From the NCBI GenBank assembly GCA_916700875.1, contig CAKAKS010000013.1, forward strand, positions 11,276,096 to 11,340,095: 64,000 nucleotides of DNA, given 5' to 3'. Of the stretch, positions 48,270 through 58,962 are shown piece by piece. This stretch comes from Sebastes aleutianus. Lineage: Eukaryota; Chordata; Actinopteri; Perciformes; Sebastidae. Within the stretch, counting starts at the first letter, position 1. The number at the start of each line of letters is the position of its first letter. The notes under the pieces are model-generated. The model had not been told where the DNA came from. It saw nothing but the letters and a program-made list of their open reading frames with translations, and did not search any database. The translations under genes and the position numbers were made by a program.

Positions 48270-48892
48270 CAGGGGTCAGCAACATGCGGCTTCGGAGCCA
48301 CAAGGGGCTCTTTAGCTCCTCTCCAGTGACTCCCTGTGGATTTATTTTTTTAAATTAGTGGAAATTAATAACTGTTTTTTTGTTTACATTTTCATTTTAT
48401 ATTTATCATTATTGTAGGTCTATGGTACGACAGTACGACGGAGTATTAGGGCCACATTGAGGGAAATAAAATAAATCTGAGATTTCGAGAATAAAGTCAT
48501 AATATTACGAGAATAAAGTCATAATATAAAGTAGTAATTTTCCGTGTTATTTTCTTTTTTTTCTCGTAAACTTCTGACTTTATTCTCATAAACTTCTGAG
48601 TTTTTTCTCATAATATTATGACTTTATTCTCGTAACATTACAACTTTTTTTCTCATAATATTCTGACTTTATTCTGTAAATCTCAGATGTTTTTTCCTTC
48701 AATGTGGCCCTAATACTCCGTAGTACATTTGCTCTTTGGCCCTCACTGCATTAGACTTATATACTATATACTTAGACTATAAACTGTGTTACCTTCATCA
48801 CAATGATCAAATGTTTTGCGGCTCCAGACAGATTTTTTTTTATTATTTTTGCCTAAAATGGCTCTTTTGATAGTAAAGGTTGCTGACCCCTG
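48270..48892 (+). mobile_element. hAT element with exact 8-bp target duplication
   Basis: The tips caggggtcagcaac and gttgctgacccctg are perfect inverted repeats of 14 bp. Both flanks are gtctaagt (48262-48269 and 48893-48900), an exact 8-bp duplication. The tip is of the Charlie-like hAT type known in vertebrates. The element has no transposase and is itself interrupted by 48439-48720. Confidence 0.92.
48439..48720. mobile_element. Foldback miniature element nested in the hAT element
   Basis: It starts cggagtattagggccacatt and ends with its complement (aatgtggccctaatactccg). Between lie several copies of gagaataaagtcataatatt and its reverse complement, so the whole 282 bp can fold back on itself. 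It sits inside the host between tatggtacgacagtacga and tagtacatttgc. Confidence 0.8.
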
Positions 48893-49383
48893 GTCTAAGT
48901 AAAAGTGACTTACTTAAAACACAAGAAAAATATGAGTTATTTCTGTATTTTTAGTGTCTGAGGAGAGGTAGTTGGTGGCGGTAGTGATGGTGCAGCATTG
49001 AATCAAAGCGTTTATGGCTCTGTGGCCGAGCCTGACCTTTGACCTCGCTGCCTGTGAGGACGTGTGCAAGTATAAACACGATTTTCTGCTTCAGGCCGTC
49101 GACAATATATCACAAAAAACAATCAATAAGTGAAGTAACTGGTGACCTCAAAACCGCTGAGCCTGTTTCACTACATGTTTACATTAATGTGCTCCAACTT
49201 GTTTGTTTCATGAGTCTGTGCTTGACACAGTGTTGTGCCGCTGGGTGTTTTGCTTATGTTCTTCCAGCTGTGTGTGTTCGCAGGCTGCTGATTAGAGACC
49301 AAGTGTTCGGGTTGAACACGCTCGACTTTTACCTGCTTTATATGTAAAACTGGTGCTTGATGAACCAGCCAGAAACAGTAACA

Positions 49384-49411
49384 CCCCCCCCCCCCCCCCC
49401 CCCCCCCCCCC
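49384..49411. repeat. C28 homopolymer
   Basis: An uninterrupted run of 28 C. Exact length may be affected by sequencing error. Confidence 0.9.
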
Positions 49412-50189
49412 GTCTAGACCGCAAGCGTATCAGACATTTTCACTTGCAAGTCTCACGCAACAGATGCACTCCCATTTCAATCTGTCTGCAACAGCCCCGT
49501 GGCGGCACGTGTCTCACGGGTGTAACCAATAAAAAAAGTACTGAATAAATATATTTATCTACATTTTGCAACGTGGGCGAAGCAGAACGTGCTGCTCTCC
49601 GGCTCTGTCCACAGACTCTCGAGACGCAGGAACTTCTTGTGTAGTGAGGAGTATTTTTTGCAGTGTTTATTCATGCAACCTGCTCTGTACATATACTGCC
49701 TCTAGACCGTCTCCTCCGCAGTCAACGTCTCTTTCCAGCTCAACCAGACACAACCGTTGAGCCACGATCATATGCATTGCTGTTTATGTGAAAATAGATC
49801 AGGAATACTACTGACGTTTGCGGCTTACCTAGGCGGGCAAATGTGATTGAAGCAGTAGTCGTTTGTATCAAACACACACGAAACGTGCAATACGCCCTCT
49901 CATTTGTCATGTCTGTGTGTTCAGAGTTATGACTCCAAGAAAGACTACGAATTATGCCGCAAATTGGAGGTGCTTAAGTACCTTAATTGGCTCCAACTGC
50001 TGACCGTGCTGGGCCAGATCAGCAGGCCAAACAACAATAACTGATTTCCCGTACACCAGCATGCACCTGTCCGTTGCCCTTTAAGTAGTATCTTTGCGTC
50101 ACGTCTCTCCCTCAGCAACCCGCCTACAACCACAAACCTCTGGTCTAAAATTATAGATGTTCGCAACTTTAAGTGAACTGTTTTGGTGT

Positions 50190-50290
50190 AGCTGCAGCTC
50201 AGGTGGTTGACATGATTGATGGCTACACAAAGTCCTTGAGCAAGACTCTGATTGCTGACAGATTGCTCCTGATTGTGCACATTTGGGGGA
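50190..50290 (+). mobile_element. Possible old tRNA-derived SINE remnant
   Basis: The phrases gtagctgcagctcaggtggt, aaagtccttgagcaagactctg and agattgctcctgat resemble a common fish SINE body (gtagctcagg... ttgagcaagacactgaa...). Heavily diverged, with no B box seen. Confidence 0.35.
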
Positions 50291-50649
50291 AAAACGTGAG
50301 CCAACTTGAACAAAAGTGTGAATGTTATGTCTTTGTGCTGAAACACTTCAGCCTCAGGGCAACTCTCCATCTGTTCAGGTTTAAAAAAACACCTGGTATT
50401 ACTTGGCATTGATGAGTGGGATCTGATCAGACAAGTGATTTGTTTTGTACCAAGACGGGTTTGTATCCCATAAAGATGTGTTTTTACACCCGATTCGACT
50501 GTTATCAATCCATGAAATAGACGTTATCAGTCACTATAAGCATCATAGATGTGGGTCAGTAGGAGCCTACTACATTGTAAAAGTGAAAGTGAAACTTAAA
50601 AGCAACACGTTCTAACATGTAAAACTGAATAAAACATCACCTTTTGAAG

Positions 50650-51300
50650 ATAAAAAGGCTTCTTTAGGATTCGGCAACAGAACTACAACTTCTTTAGGTT
50701 TAGGCAACAAAACTACAACTTCTTTAGTTTTAGGCAAAACAACTACAACTTTTTTAGGTTTAGGTTTAGACAACACAACTACAACTTCTTTAGGTTTAGG
50801 CAACTAAACTACAACTTCTTTAGGTTTAGCCAACAAAACTACAACTTCTTTAGGTTTAGGCAAAACAACTACAACTTTTTTAGGTTTAGGTTTGGACAAC
50901 ACAACTTAAACTTCTTTAGGTTTAGGCAACTAAACTACAACTTCTTTAGGTTTAGGCAACAAAACTACAACTTCTTTAGGTTTAAGCAACAAAACTACAA
51001 CTTCTTTAGGTTCAGGTTTAGACAACACAACTACAACTTTAGGTTTAGGCAACAAAACTACAACTTCTTTAGGTTTAGACAACACAACTACAACTTCTTT
51101 AGGTTTAGGCAACAAAACTACAACTTCTTGAGGTTGATGCAACAAAACTACAACTTCTTTAGGTTTAGCCTACAACTTCTTTAGGTTTAGGCAACAAAAC
51201 TACAACTTCTTTAGGTTGATGCAACAAATCTACAACTCCTTCAGGTTTAGGCAACAAAACTACAACTTCTTTAGGTTTAGACAACACAACTAAAACATTT
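50650..51300. repeat. 30-bp minisatellite
   Basis: About 20 units of the form acaacttctttaggtttagg caacaaaact in tandem, with variants acaacaca and gacaacac and occasional doubling of ggtttagg. The 30-bp period is a multiple of three, so the minus strand stays open as repeats of KPKEVVVLLP in two blocks (50803-50612 and 51145-50930). No start, flanking coding sequence or known protein supports a gene. Confidence 0.93.
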
Positions 51301-51958
51301 AATCGCAAATTAATTGCACATTTTTTAGCTGTTCAAAATGCACCTTAATACTCTAATCAACATGGGAGTGGACAAATATGCTGCTTTATCTAAATGAATG
51401 TATATATTAATTATTGAAAATCAATTAACAACACAAAACAATGACAGATATTGTCCAGAAACCCTCATAGGTACTGCATTTAGCATAAAACAATATGCTC
51501 CAATCATAACATGGCAAACTGCAGCCCAACAGGCAACAACAGCTGTCAGTGTGTCAATGTGCTGACTTGACTATGACTTGCCCCAAACTGCATGTGATTA
51601 TCATAAAGTGGGCATGTCTGTAAAGGGGAGACTCGTGGGTACCCATAGAACCCATTTACATTCACTGATCTGGAAGTCAAAGGTCAAGGGACCCTTTTCC
51701 TCTACAAAATTTTGCGTAAGTTTGGAGCATTATTTAACCTCCTTCACGACAAGCTAGTATGACACGGTTGGTACCGATGGATTCATCAGGTTTTTCTAGT
51801 TTATATGATGTCATATATCTTCCCTCTAGCTTTATAACTGAGCCAGCTAAAACTGAAAAAAGCACGTTGCATTAACGCGTTAAAGACATGAGCGCCGTTA
51901 AAATGAGTTTGTGTTAACGCGTTATTATTGTGTTAACTTTGACAGCGCTAGTTTTTAC
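51300..51958. mobile_element. Probable non-autonomous DNA element (TTAACGCG type)
   Basis: It ends with gcattaacgcgttaaagaca, then gtgttaacgcgttattattg and ttaactttgacagcgcta, and starts with aatcgcaaattaattgcaca, a pair of ends common in fish repeats that carry TTAACGC motifs. The left tip is hidden by the minisatellite. Confidence 0.45.
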
Positions 51959-51959
51959 A

Positions 51960-53160
51960 CACAAGAATCAATGGCTCAGAAGGTCGAAACTTGGGTGTCT
52001 CATGGCTAAAGAAATGCATACAAACACTAATTAAACACATCTCATTACTATTACCCATACATCTCCTGCAATAGGTTAACAGTCACAGTGCATTTGTTGA
52101 ATCAGCATGAACACACCAATGACTGAGGGAAGCTGTGGTTGGAGAATCCCCGCGTCGCTCTCTCACACACACCCCCACACACATGCATAAGCTCACTGAG
52201 TCACTCCATCGACATAAGTCATCTTCCAGCAGACATAGCCAAGAGGACTTCTCCCGCTTAGTCTGGATGTCTGGACGCTTACAGCCGTATATCTTCAGCC
52301 CCCTCATTTCCTACAGCCCCCACACAATTACACACAAACCACCACCGTCTGTCTTTGTTTAAACCTCTCTTGTCCTTTTTCTTTAGGTCTTTCTCTCCCA
52401 ATGTTTTTTTCCTTTACCTCTCACCTCTTCACCCTCCTCTCTTTCTCTGCTCTACTTGTACGATACAATCGGAGAGTGCAGCTGCATGCCCCGGTGGTCC
52501 TCAGTGGACGGGAACAGGAATGTCTAGTTTGGTGACACACCATCCAAACACATTTACATCCAATTACTTTTTTTCCTTCCAAACATCCACCACATGTGGT
52601 ATTATCAAGCTAATCCAAATTCATTTGCATGTCAGCACTTTTGAGTGTTTTTATCCTATTTTTCCGACTGATGCTGCCCTACAGTAACCAGCTCCAGTAG
52701 TGCGTCTTCGTGGCTAACAACACAACATTGTGGTTCCACTTAAAGCTGATTTAGTACAACAAGACCGTGTTGTGTTCTTCGTCAGCTTGCGTCAGGGGAT
52801 TAAGGTTTTTTAAAAAAAAAAGGAATTGTTGAGTCGAAAAGCCAATATGGTGGTAAGGTTGAGCTGGCAGACCAAGCAGGCGCCGTCTCTTTTCTTATAA
52901 AATCAGTGGAAGTACTGGAGAACTGTGGCACCAATCTTCTTTTTTCTTTTTTAACATTTTGTGCAGATGAATACTGAGGTTGCACAACAATTATACAGTT
53001 TGAATTGCACAAGTTCTACAATGTTTAACTGTGCATAACCTACGTAGCAATCAGGGCCTTAATTAACCACATTTTAGGGAAGAGGACATTTTTATTTTAT
53101 GTCCATTTCCATTTATCAGAAAAATATGGAGGCGAATGCTTTCTCAAACTAAAACCAGGC
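51960..53160. other. Intron 2 sequence, no gene recognised
   Basis: Pyrimidine-rich text at 52370-52460 looks like a splice-acceptor tract but no coding exon follows. No recognisable repeat. Confidence 0.4.
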
Positions 53161-53164
53161 GGCA

Positions 53165-53415
53165 ACCTGGTCTGGGAGTTGTCCTAGTTTTCATCTTAGA
53201 ACTTTAACCCTTTCACAGTGGTCGCCTAAAAAATGTCTTATTCAGCATCTGGTTGTACTTAGCTCCACCCTCTCGTCTCACTTCTGGCTGCAAAGATGGC
53301 GACGGACAAAAACCAACATGGCAACGGCCAAAATGCCAAACTCGAGGCTTCAAAACCGTCGGCCATAAACCGATGGGTGACGTCACGGTGACTACGTCCA
53401 CTTCTAATATATACA
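53165..53415 (-). repeat. Dispersed repeat family F, partial copy 3
   Basis: In reverse orientation relative to 21985-22600. Blocks tttaaccctttcacagtggt, tgtacttagctcca, caaagatggcgacgg and tgacgtcacggtgactacgt match the family complement. It lacks the right-hand half. Confidence 0.7.
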
Positions 53416-54230
53416 GCCTATCACAAAAACCTAAACCAGAAGCAGGAAAGAAGTAGCAGAGAGGTCTGAAGGAGCTTAAGGTGTCATACTAAAAAAATCA
53501 CACAGCCTACAGTAAGAGGCCGATGAGGCCTACTGTATGTCTTTATTGAAGCCGGCAACTGTGGCAGCCAGCCACTGATAAGCTGGCTGCCGGTGGTACA
53601 TTAGTGTTACCTCTCAGAGGGAGTTTTGTTAAACGATTTATTAAGGCCGAGCCTTGTAACTCACATTGACTGGTCCACTGGAGTTGCTCTTGACTTGGCT
53701 GTTAACTGGCATTCCTTGGCTGCTTTCCTGACTCTCCTTGTTTGGCATCTGACCATCGTAGGAGAATGAGTAACCTTGCTCAAAATTGAAGGATCCTGCC
53801 GCTACAAAACTCCCAGTAAACAGTCAATATGTATACTGTATAAAGAGCGCCTGAGTATATCTTCATGAATTGTATCATAAATGGTGTATTTTTGTGTATT
53901 TTCATCAAATTTACAGTCCCAGTTATAGTAAAGAGTAGTAAAATGCATTCAGTTGTATCATTGTCCATGGGATCTTTGTTATAATGGTGATTTTGCCTTT
54001 AAAATTAAGATTTTATATTAGGCGAGGATAAAAAATCTTATATTCTTCTAATATTTCTTCTAATCTTATATATATAATATATATGCATCTAAGCCTTATG
54101 GTTGGGGAGCTAGTCCTGATTCATTTTGGGTAGTTATTTTAGGCGTTTTTTTCCGAGGGATAAGGCTAGGGCTTAACAGGTCAATCACGTTGAACTGAGT
54201 GGTAATGTAAATTGTGATGTAAAACAAAAC

Positions 54231-55023
54231 TAGGGATGTCACGATACCGTAAATCTAGTAGTCGATACCAATACCAGTGAATTTCCACAATTCTCGATAC
54301 CCAATTCGATACCACGGTAAAAAAAACAACAACAACAATAAATCCCATGTAATTCAACACGTACTCTTTTATTAAAAACATTTGAACATTATGAAAAACA
54401 GAGGCATGTAGCCTTTAAGTAATAAATAAAAAGAATTGACCCATTTTGTTCATTTTGGCGTATCAGCGGCATGTTATCAATCAATAGTCAGACGACGGAC
54501 ACTACATACTGACCGTGAATGCATCTGGTCAGTCAGCTCAGAGTAGCAGGAGCAAGAGTAGGAGGCAGAGGATTTACTGTCGAAGCAAAAAGCAAACGCA
54601 CCTATTTGGCAATATTTCACGTTTAATCTCAACGCTATAAGGGAACCATAACATTAATGAGGTAATCGCCGCGATGGAGCCGTCACGGAGCAGCGGCGCC
54701 AGGTAGACCCCCGCAGCGGAGCCCCGCAGCAAAAGCTCTACCGGAGAGGCCAGACACAACGCCACCCGACGGTAAAGCTCAGAGTCAGCGCTCCGCACAT
54801 GTTGACCATCATCTTTTCTTGTAAAATGTCCGGTGTGATCGGTAACACCGGTATGTCACAAGTTTATTAACCGGTGGGAAATTTTCCTCACTGTCACATC
54901 CCTACCAATGACCATTACAGGCATCATACGGTACCTTCAGTACTGTAGAAAAAGAGTACCGTCACTTTTTTAGAACTTGGGCATCGACTTGGTACCGAAG
55001 TATCGGTTCTCGTAACATCCCTA
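54231..55023 (+). mobile_element. hAT element with exact 8-bp target duplication, 793 bp
   Basis: The tips tagggatgtcacgatacc and ggttctcgtaacatcccta are imperfect inverted repeats. Both flanks are aacaaaac (54223-54230 and 55024-55031). The interior holds a GC-rich stretch at 54660-54790 and no transposase. The right-hand 280 bp is also found at 13285-13570. Confidence 0.88.
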
Positions 55024-55117
55024 AACAAAACCGCTCTCTTCAAATGACATTTCCCTCAAAATGTTTTACATTACATTTTCTGAGAAATCAAAGTTAGTAT
55101 GTGCTTGTTATTATCAA

Positions 55118-55215
55118 TTTAGAATTGTGTATCATGATATCTCGATATATGATTTCATCACGATATGATTCCATTGAAAGACGATCAATTTTCATATTGA
55201 ATTATCACCCAGCTA
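55118..55215 (-). mobile_element. Fragment of the 17641 AGGGCTG family
   Basis: The text atatctcgatatatgatttc, atcacgatatgat and attgaaagacgatcaatttt to gaattatcacccagct is the complement of 17641-17725. Only this end is present. Confidence 0.65.
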
Positions 55216-55274
55216 TAACTCGTCGTTCTCATCGTCTTCTCTGTAACAGGTTAGAATCCTGTGATTTGTTGGGA

Positions 55275-55640
55275 GAATGGCATTTAAAGGAACAGTTTGA
55301 CATTTTGGGGAACACCCCAATCTGCTTTCTTGCCGAGAGGTAGACGAGAAGATCGATACCGCTCTCATTTCTGTCCATTCAGTATGAAGTTGGAGCCAGG
55401 AGACAGTTAGCTTAGCTTAGCATAAAAGCTGGGAGCAGGGGGGAAACAGCTAGCCTGGCTCTGTCCAAAGATACAAATGATCCGCCTACCATCGTAAACC
55501 TCTAAAAGTCACTAACATGTTATATCTTGTTTGGTTAATCTGTACAAAAATCCAGGTTTTGGTTTTACCTTTGGAAAGAGCCAGGCTGGCTGTTTCTCCC
55601 TGCTTCCAAGATGTTATCCTAAGCTAAGCTAACCATCTGC
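55275..55640. repeat. Dispersed repeat with foldback arms
   Basis: The start aaaggaacagtttgacattt tggg and the cttagcttagcataaaagct block are typical of a fish dispersed repeat. Arms at 55405-55475 (gttagcttagctt; aacagctagcctggctctgt ccaaag) and 55569-55630 (ctttggaaagagccaggctg gctgttt; taagctaagctaac) are complementary and could form a hairpin with a loop of about 95 bp. A related short piece lies at 17130-17165. Confidence 0.6.
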
Positions 55641-56349
55641 TAGCCCCCAATTTGTGCCTCTCATGTATTAGCTTACATTTGGGTCCCAGAGATAACCATT
55701 GGTTTCTCTAAAAGATAATCAATCAGCGTTGTTTGAAAACCCCCGAACGCAGTTTAGAGCGCCGCTGGGATGACAGAAGCAACATTCCTGAGGACAAATA
55801 TAGGTCAAGTCTGACCAGAACCTACTTGTAAAGGCCTGTTGCTGCAGCTCCTTGGTGTCTATAAGACATCCCAGCTGCTGCAGCTAACAGGTGCTGGCTG
55901 GCAGGACGCGCTGATCACGGCTCCTTACTGCAAAGCTACTTAAAGCCATTTGATCCAACAATCTCCAATCTCTTTCCAACAAGTGGAACTATTTTTGACT
56001 TATAGTACTTGCATGGAAATGCTGACGCCCCCAGAGTGCTGGCAGGATCATGAAACAGTGAAGCGTATCCGTTCAAGTAAAGAGGAAAAAGAAGCATAGT
56101 ATGCAGGCTAATGGATGTAGCACTAGATTTGGATATGTGATGAATCCAATGTCAAATCTTTATTTTTTAAAGTTAAACTACCCACATAAATGCAATAAAC
56201 CTATAAACCTTTCAGTAATACGTTTGAGAATTCACTCACACCCTCTGTGCATTTAAGCTCTGGCACAAAACAGACAGCTCATCAGGTCCCAAACAGATGC
56301 TTGGGTTTGGTTTACTGGTAAACTTAAATTATGCGGTTTAGACGCTCTA

Positions 56350-56455
56350 CACTGCATGGCAGCTGGATTCTCACGATATCACGAGATCACGCAAGAATCG
56401 CGTGATCACGATATCACGCAAAAAATCCATCTTGTCAGGCTTCAAGTAAAGGCCT
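56350..56455 (+). repeat. Dispersed repeat shared with 30030-30105
   Basis: The text gcagctggattctcacgata, a tcacgatatcacg palindrome-rich stretch and aaaatccatcttgtcaggct match the earlier copy. No coding content. Confidence 0.5.
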
Positions 56456-56736
56456 CTACACACTGGGGGCGTGATGAATAAATGATACGAAAATGCAAAA
56501 CACTCTCCTGCGAATATTATGCGTTTAGGGCTTTTATTGTGAAGGTAAGAACGGAAGGACTGGATCTGGTCTGCACTGCCTTTGTCAAGGAGTAATAAAG
56601 TAAAAGGAGTAATAAAGTTTGCCGTTCTGGTTCGGACTATGGAGCCTTCATGTTGTTGTTTTATAAATATAGGCGCAACTCAACCTGTTCTGCAGAATCG
56701 GTTGATGGTTTTATTCGTGGTGCGAAAGCTCAGAAA

Positions 56737-56976
56737 ATGGTGGCTACTGAAGAGGTTGGCGTAGATGCTGCAATAGCATCAGTTCTATCAGAACTGGAGA
56801 GGAGTTCTTCGATGAAAGAAGAGCAAAGAGCGGCAATGAAGACTTTTCTCGATGGAAAACATGTTTTTGCTCTTCTCCCGACTGGTGTCGGCAAGAGTTT
56901 GATTGACAGATGGTTCATCCAATCAACTGCCATATTTTTTGAAAGTGCCTGCCCTTTTCCAAACAGTTTCCAATGA
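56737..56976 (+). pseudogene. N-terminal fragment of a RecQ-like helicase
   Basis: The encoded segment begins MVATEEVGVDAAIASVLSEL. Residues 26-56 read MKEEQRAAMKTFLDGKHV, then LLPTGVGKSLI, which fits the motif 0 (KEEQ) and Walker A motif (TGxGKS) order of RecQ/superfamily 2 helicases. Similarity stops at codon 56 and unrelated residues run to a stop at 56974-56976. The remaining helicase motifs (DEAH and later) are absent. It is a processed or transposon-borne scrap rather than a working gene. A chance match is possible but the two motifs are correctly spaced. Confidence 0.6.
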
Positions 56977-57224
56977 CGGTTTCTCACATGGTTCTGTGTA
57001 ACAAACCATCTGGCATGACGGTTCTATAAAAAACTGAGAATGACAAGTGGTGAGTGTGAGAGGGGCAGAGTATTCAGAATGAGGTGGAGAGGAAAGAATG
57101 GAAAACTATTAAACATAGAAGAAGAAAAAGTTTTTGACAGCAGTTTATCTCCTGGAAATTATTATCAAATGTATGTCGGCTCTGCATGTAGATTCCTCTG
57201 TGGGGCACACGTGCACACACACTG

Positions 57225-57780
57225 TACTTAATGGGATCAGTGAGTGAGTGATGACGATAATGATGTGACAAATATGTGTGTGAGAGGGCGATGGAGAAAG
57301 ATGATGATGTTGATAGAGGTGTTGGCATGAGATGATGAGGATGCTGATGAAGATGTAGACTGGAGTGATCGATGGGGGTGGACTGAAATAATAATAGAAA
57401 CAGTGTACGGAAGAAAAAAGGAGGGAGGAAGAGGGAAGGAAAGAAGCCCAGCTGGACAGGAACAAATAAAAAAAAGAGATGAGCGACGTGGAGGCAGAAA
57501 GTAAAGGTGCTGCAGGAGAAGAAAGAAGGAGAGATATCAGTAAGAAAGAATATCACAATAAGGTTTTAATTGTACAACACTGTGTGGAGAACATAGAAGG
57601 GAAAGAAGAACAATGTACTGGCCGAGTTAAAACTCAGCGATGTTTGTTGAACGGACAAATAAAAATCAAAAAGCTCAGATTAAATTAACTGGTGGTATTA
57701 CATGTTTTAGCTTACTACTAATAAATCAGATATACTTAACCTACTGAATGTTTAAATGACTAACGGTCTCGCCTATTTTT
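57225..57780. other. Purine-rich intron sequence
   Basis: It is GATGAT- and GGAAGAA-rich, which leaves long open frames on the minus strand with Ser/Phe/Leu/His-rich translations (to 160 codons). No recognised family or repeat. Confidence 0.4.
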
Positions 57781-58374
57781 GACGCGTGCTGCGCGCGTCT
57801 CACAGCAACAACAGACAGTGAAGGTGATCTATTGACTGTATATTAACATTAACATATCAGCTACATTACTACAGTTTTGATGTCTATCTGTAGAATATGT
57901 TACGGAGATGAAAAAAAAGTAAAGACTTATTTTTAAATCAACACTTCTTGCTTTCATTTCAAAATAAAAGCCCTCAAGCATTTTTTCTGTAGACAGAATT
58001 CCTTCATTTGTTAACACGAGGCTTTTACTCTGAAATATGTGCCAGACAGTGTTGTAGAACATGCAGTGGCTTGGAGAGCTCAATGAATGAATATAGTACA
58101 GAGTTTTAATTGTGGATTATTACTATTATTTACAAATTACCACACGTTTCTTAATCTTTCTCAGTCTAAAATAAATATAAATGATATTTATAATGAAATG
58201 AAATGGCCATTAAAAGGCAAACTCTATGTAGAAAGAAAGGGCTGACAGCAGCAGCTGCAGCAGCAGAAACGCAGCTGAAATGCAGCTGGTGTGAACGCCC
58301 GACGCGTGAATCACGCAGCCACCACGCCACGCAACCGCCACGCGCTCCTGACGTTCCTGGTGTGTCCGAGGCTT
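57781..58374. mobile_element. Non-autonomous DNA transposon, copy B
   Basis: It matches 155-997 over the acagacagtgaaggtgatct start, the aaataaaagccctcaagcat block and the right arm (gccacgcgctcctgacgttc ctggtgtgtccgaggctt). The left inverted arm is missing and the 170-bp duplication of copy A is absent. Confidence 0.65.
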
Positions 58375-58962
58375 TAGATTGAGTTTGTTCCCCTTTAGGG
58401 AGCCATTAGTTTCACATCATTTTATTAACGTATGAAAATCATCTTGCTGACTCTTGCCTAGGGGATACTCAATCCATCACCGTGAGCAGTTAGTCTGCTT
58501 CTTTTTACAAACTACATCATTTTGAAGAATCTTCCTTGGATCACTTTATGGTTCTACTGTATATCAAACCCAGCAAACAAACTCAGAGTAACTTCATGTG
58601 ACTTTAATGAAAAAGATTACCGTTTGTTCGCCTATAAATAAAAATATAACTGGCATAAAAAGTCTGCAACTCCAGAAGATACGCCACACAATTTGGTCGA
58701 CGCAGAGCGATGTGGCTTTGTATAAGCTTTGGCTAAAAAAAAAAGGGATATAAGACACATGGTGGAAAAGAGGGGAAGCAGAGAAGAAGTAGACAGATGA
58801 GAAAAGAAAAATAATTGGTAAGGTAGTGGCCACAAAAGAATAACATGTCTTACAATGAGGTTTTAATTATACTGAGTGGAGGCAAAACAGGGAAGAAAAA
58901 TCCTTTTGGCTGAGTCAAAAAAAAGTCTCAAAAAACACTGCATGTCTGTGTGTTAACCGAAT

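Noticed and set aside
49945..50508. 187-codon open frame on the minus strand
   Set aside because: No recognisable domain; its other strand carries what looks like an old SINE remnant, and composition is not coding-like.
50650..51300. CRISPR-like or protein-coding repeat
   Set aside because: Head-to-tail 30-bp units without spacers; open frame follows from the period being a multiple of three.
57074..57556. 160-codon minus-strand frame
   Set aside because: Arises from purine-rich GATGAT/GGAAGA sequence; translation is low-complexity Ser/Phe/His.
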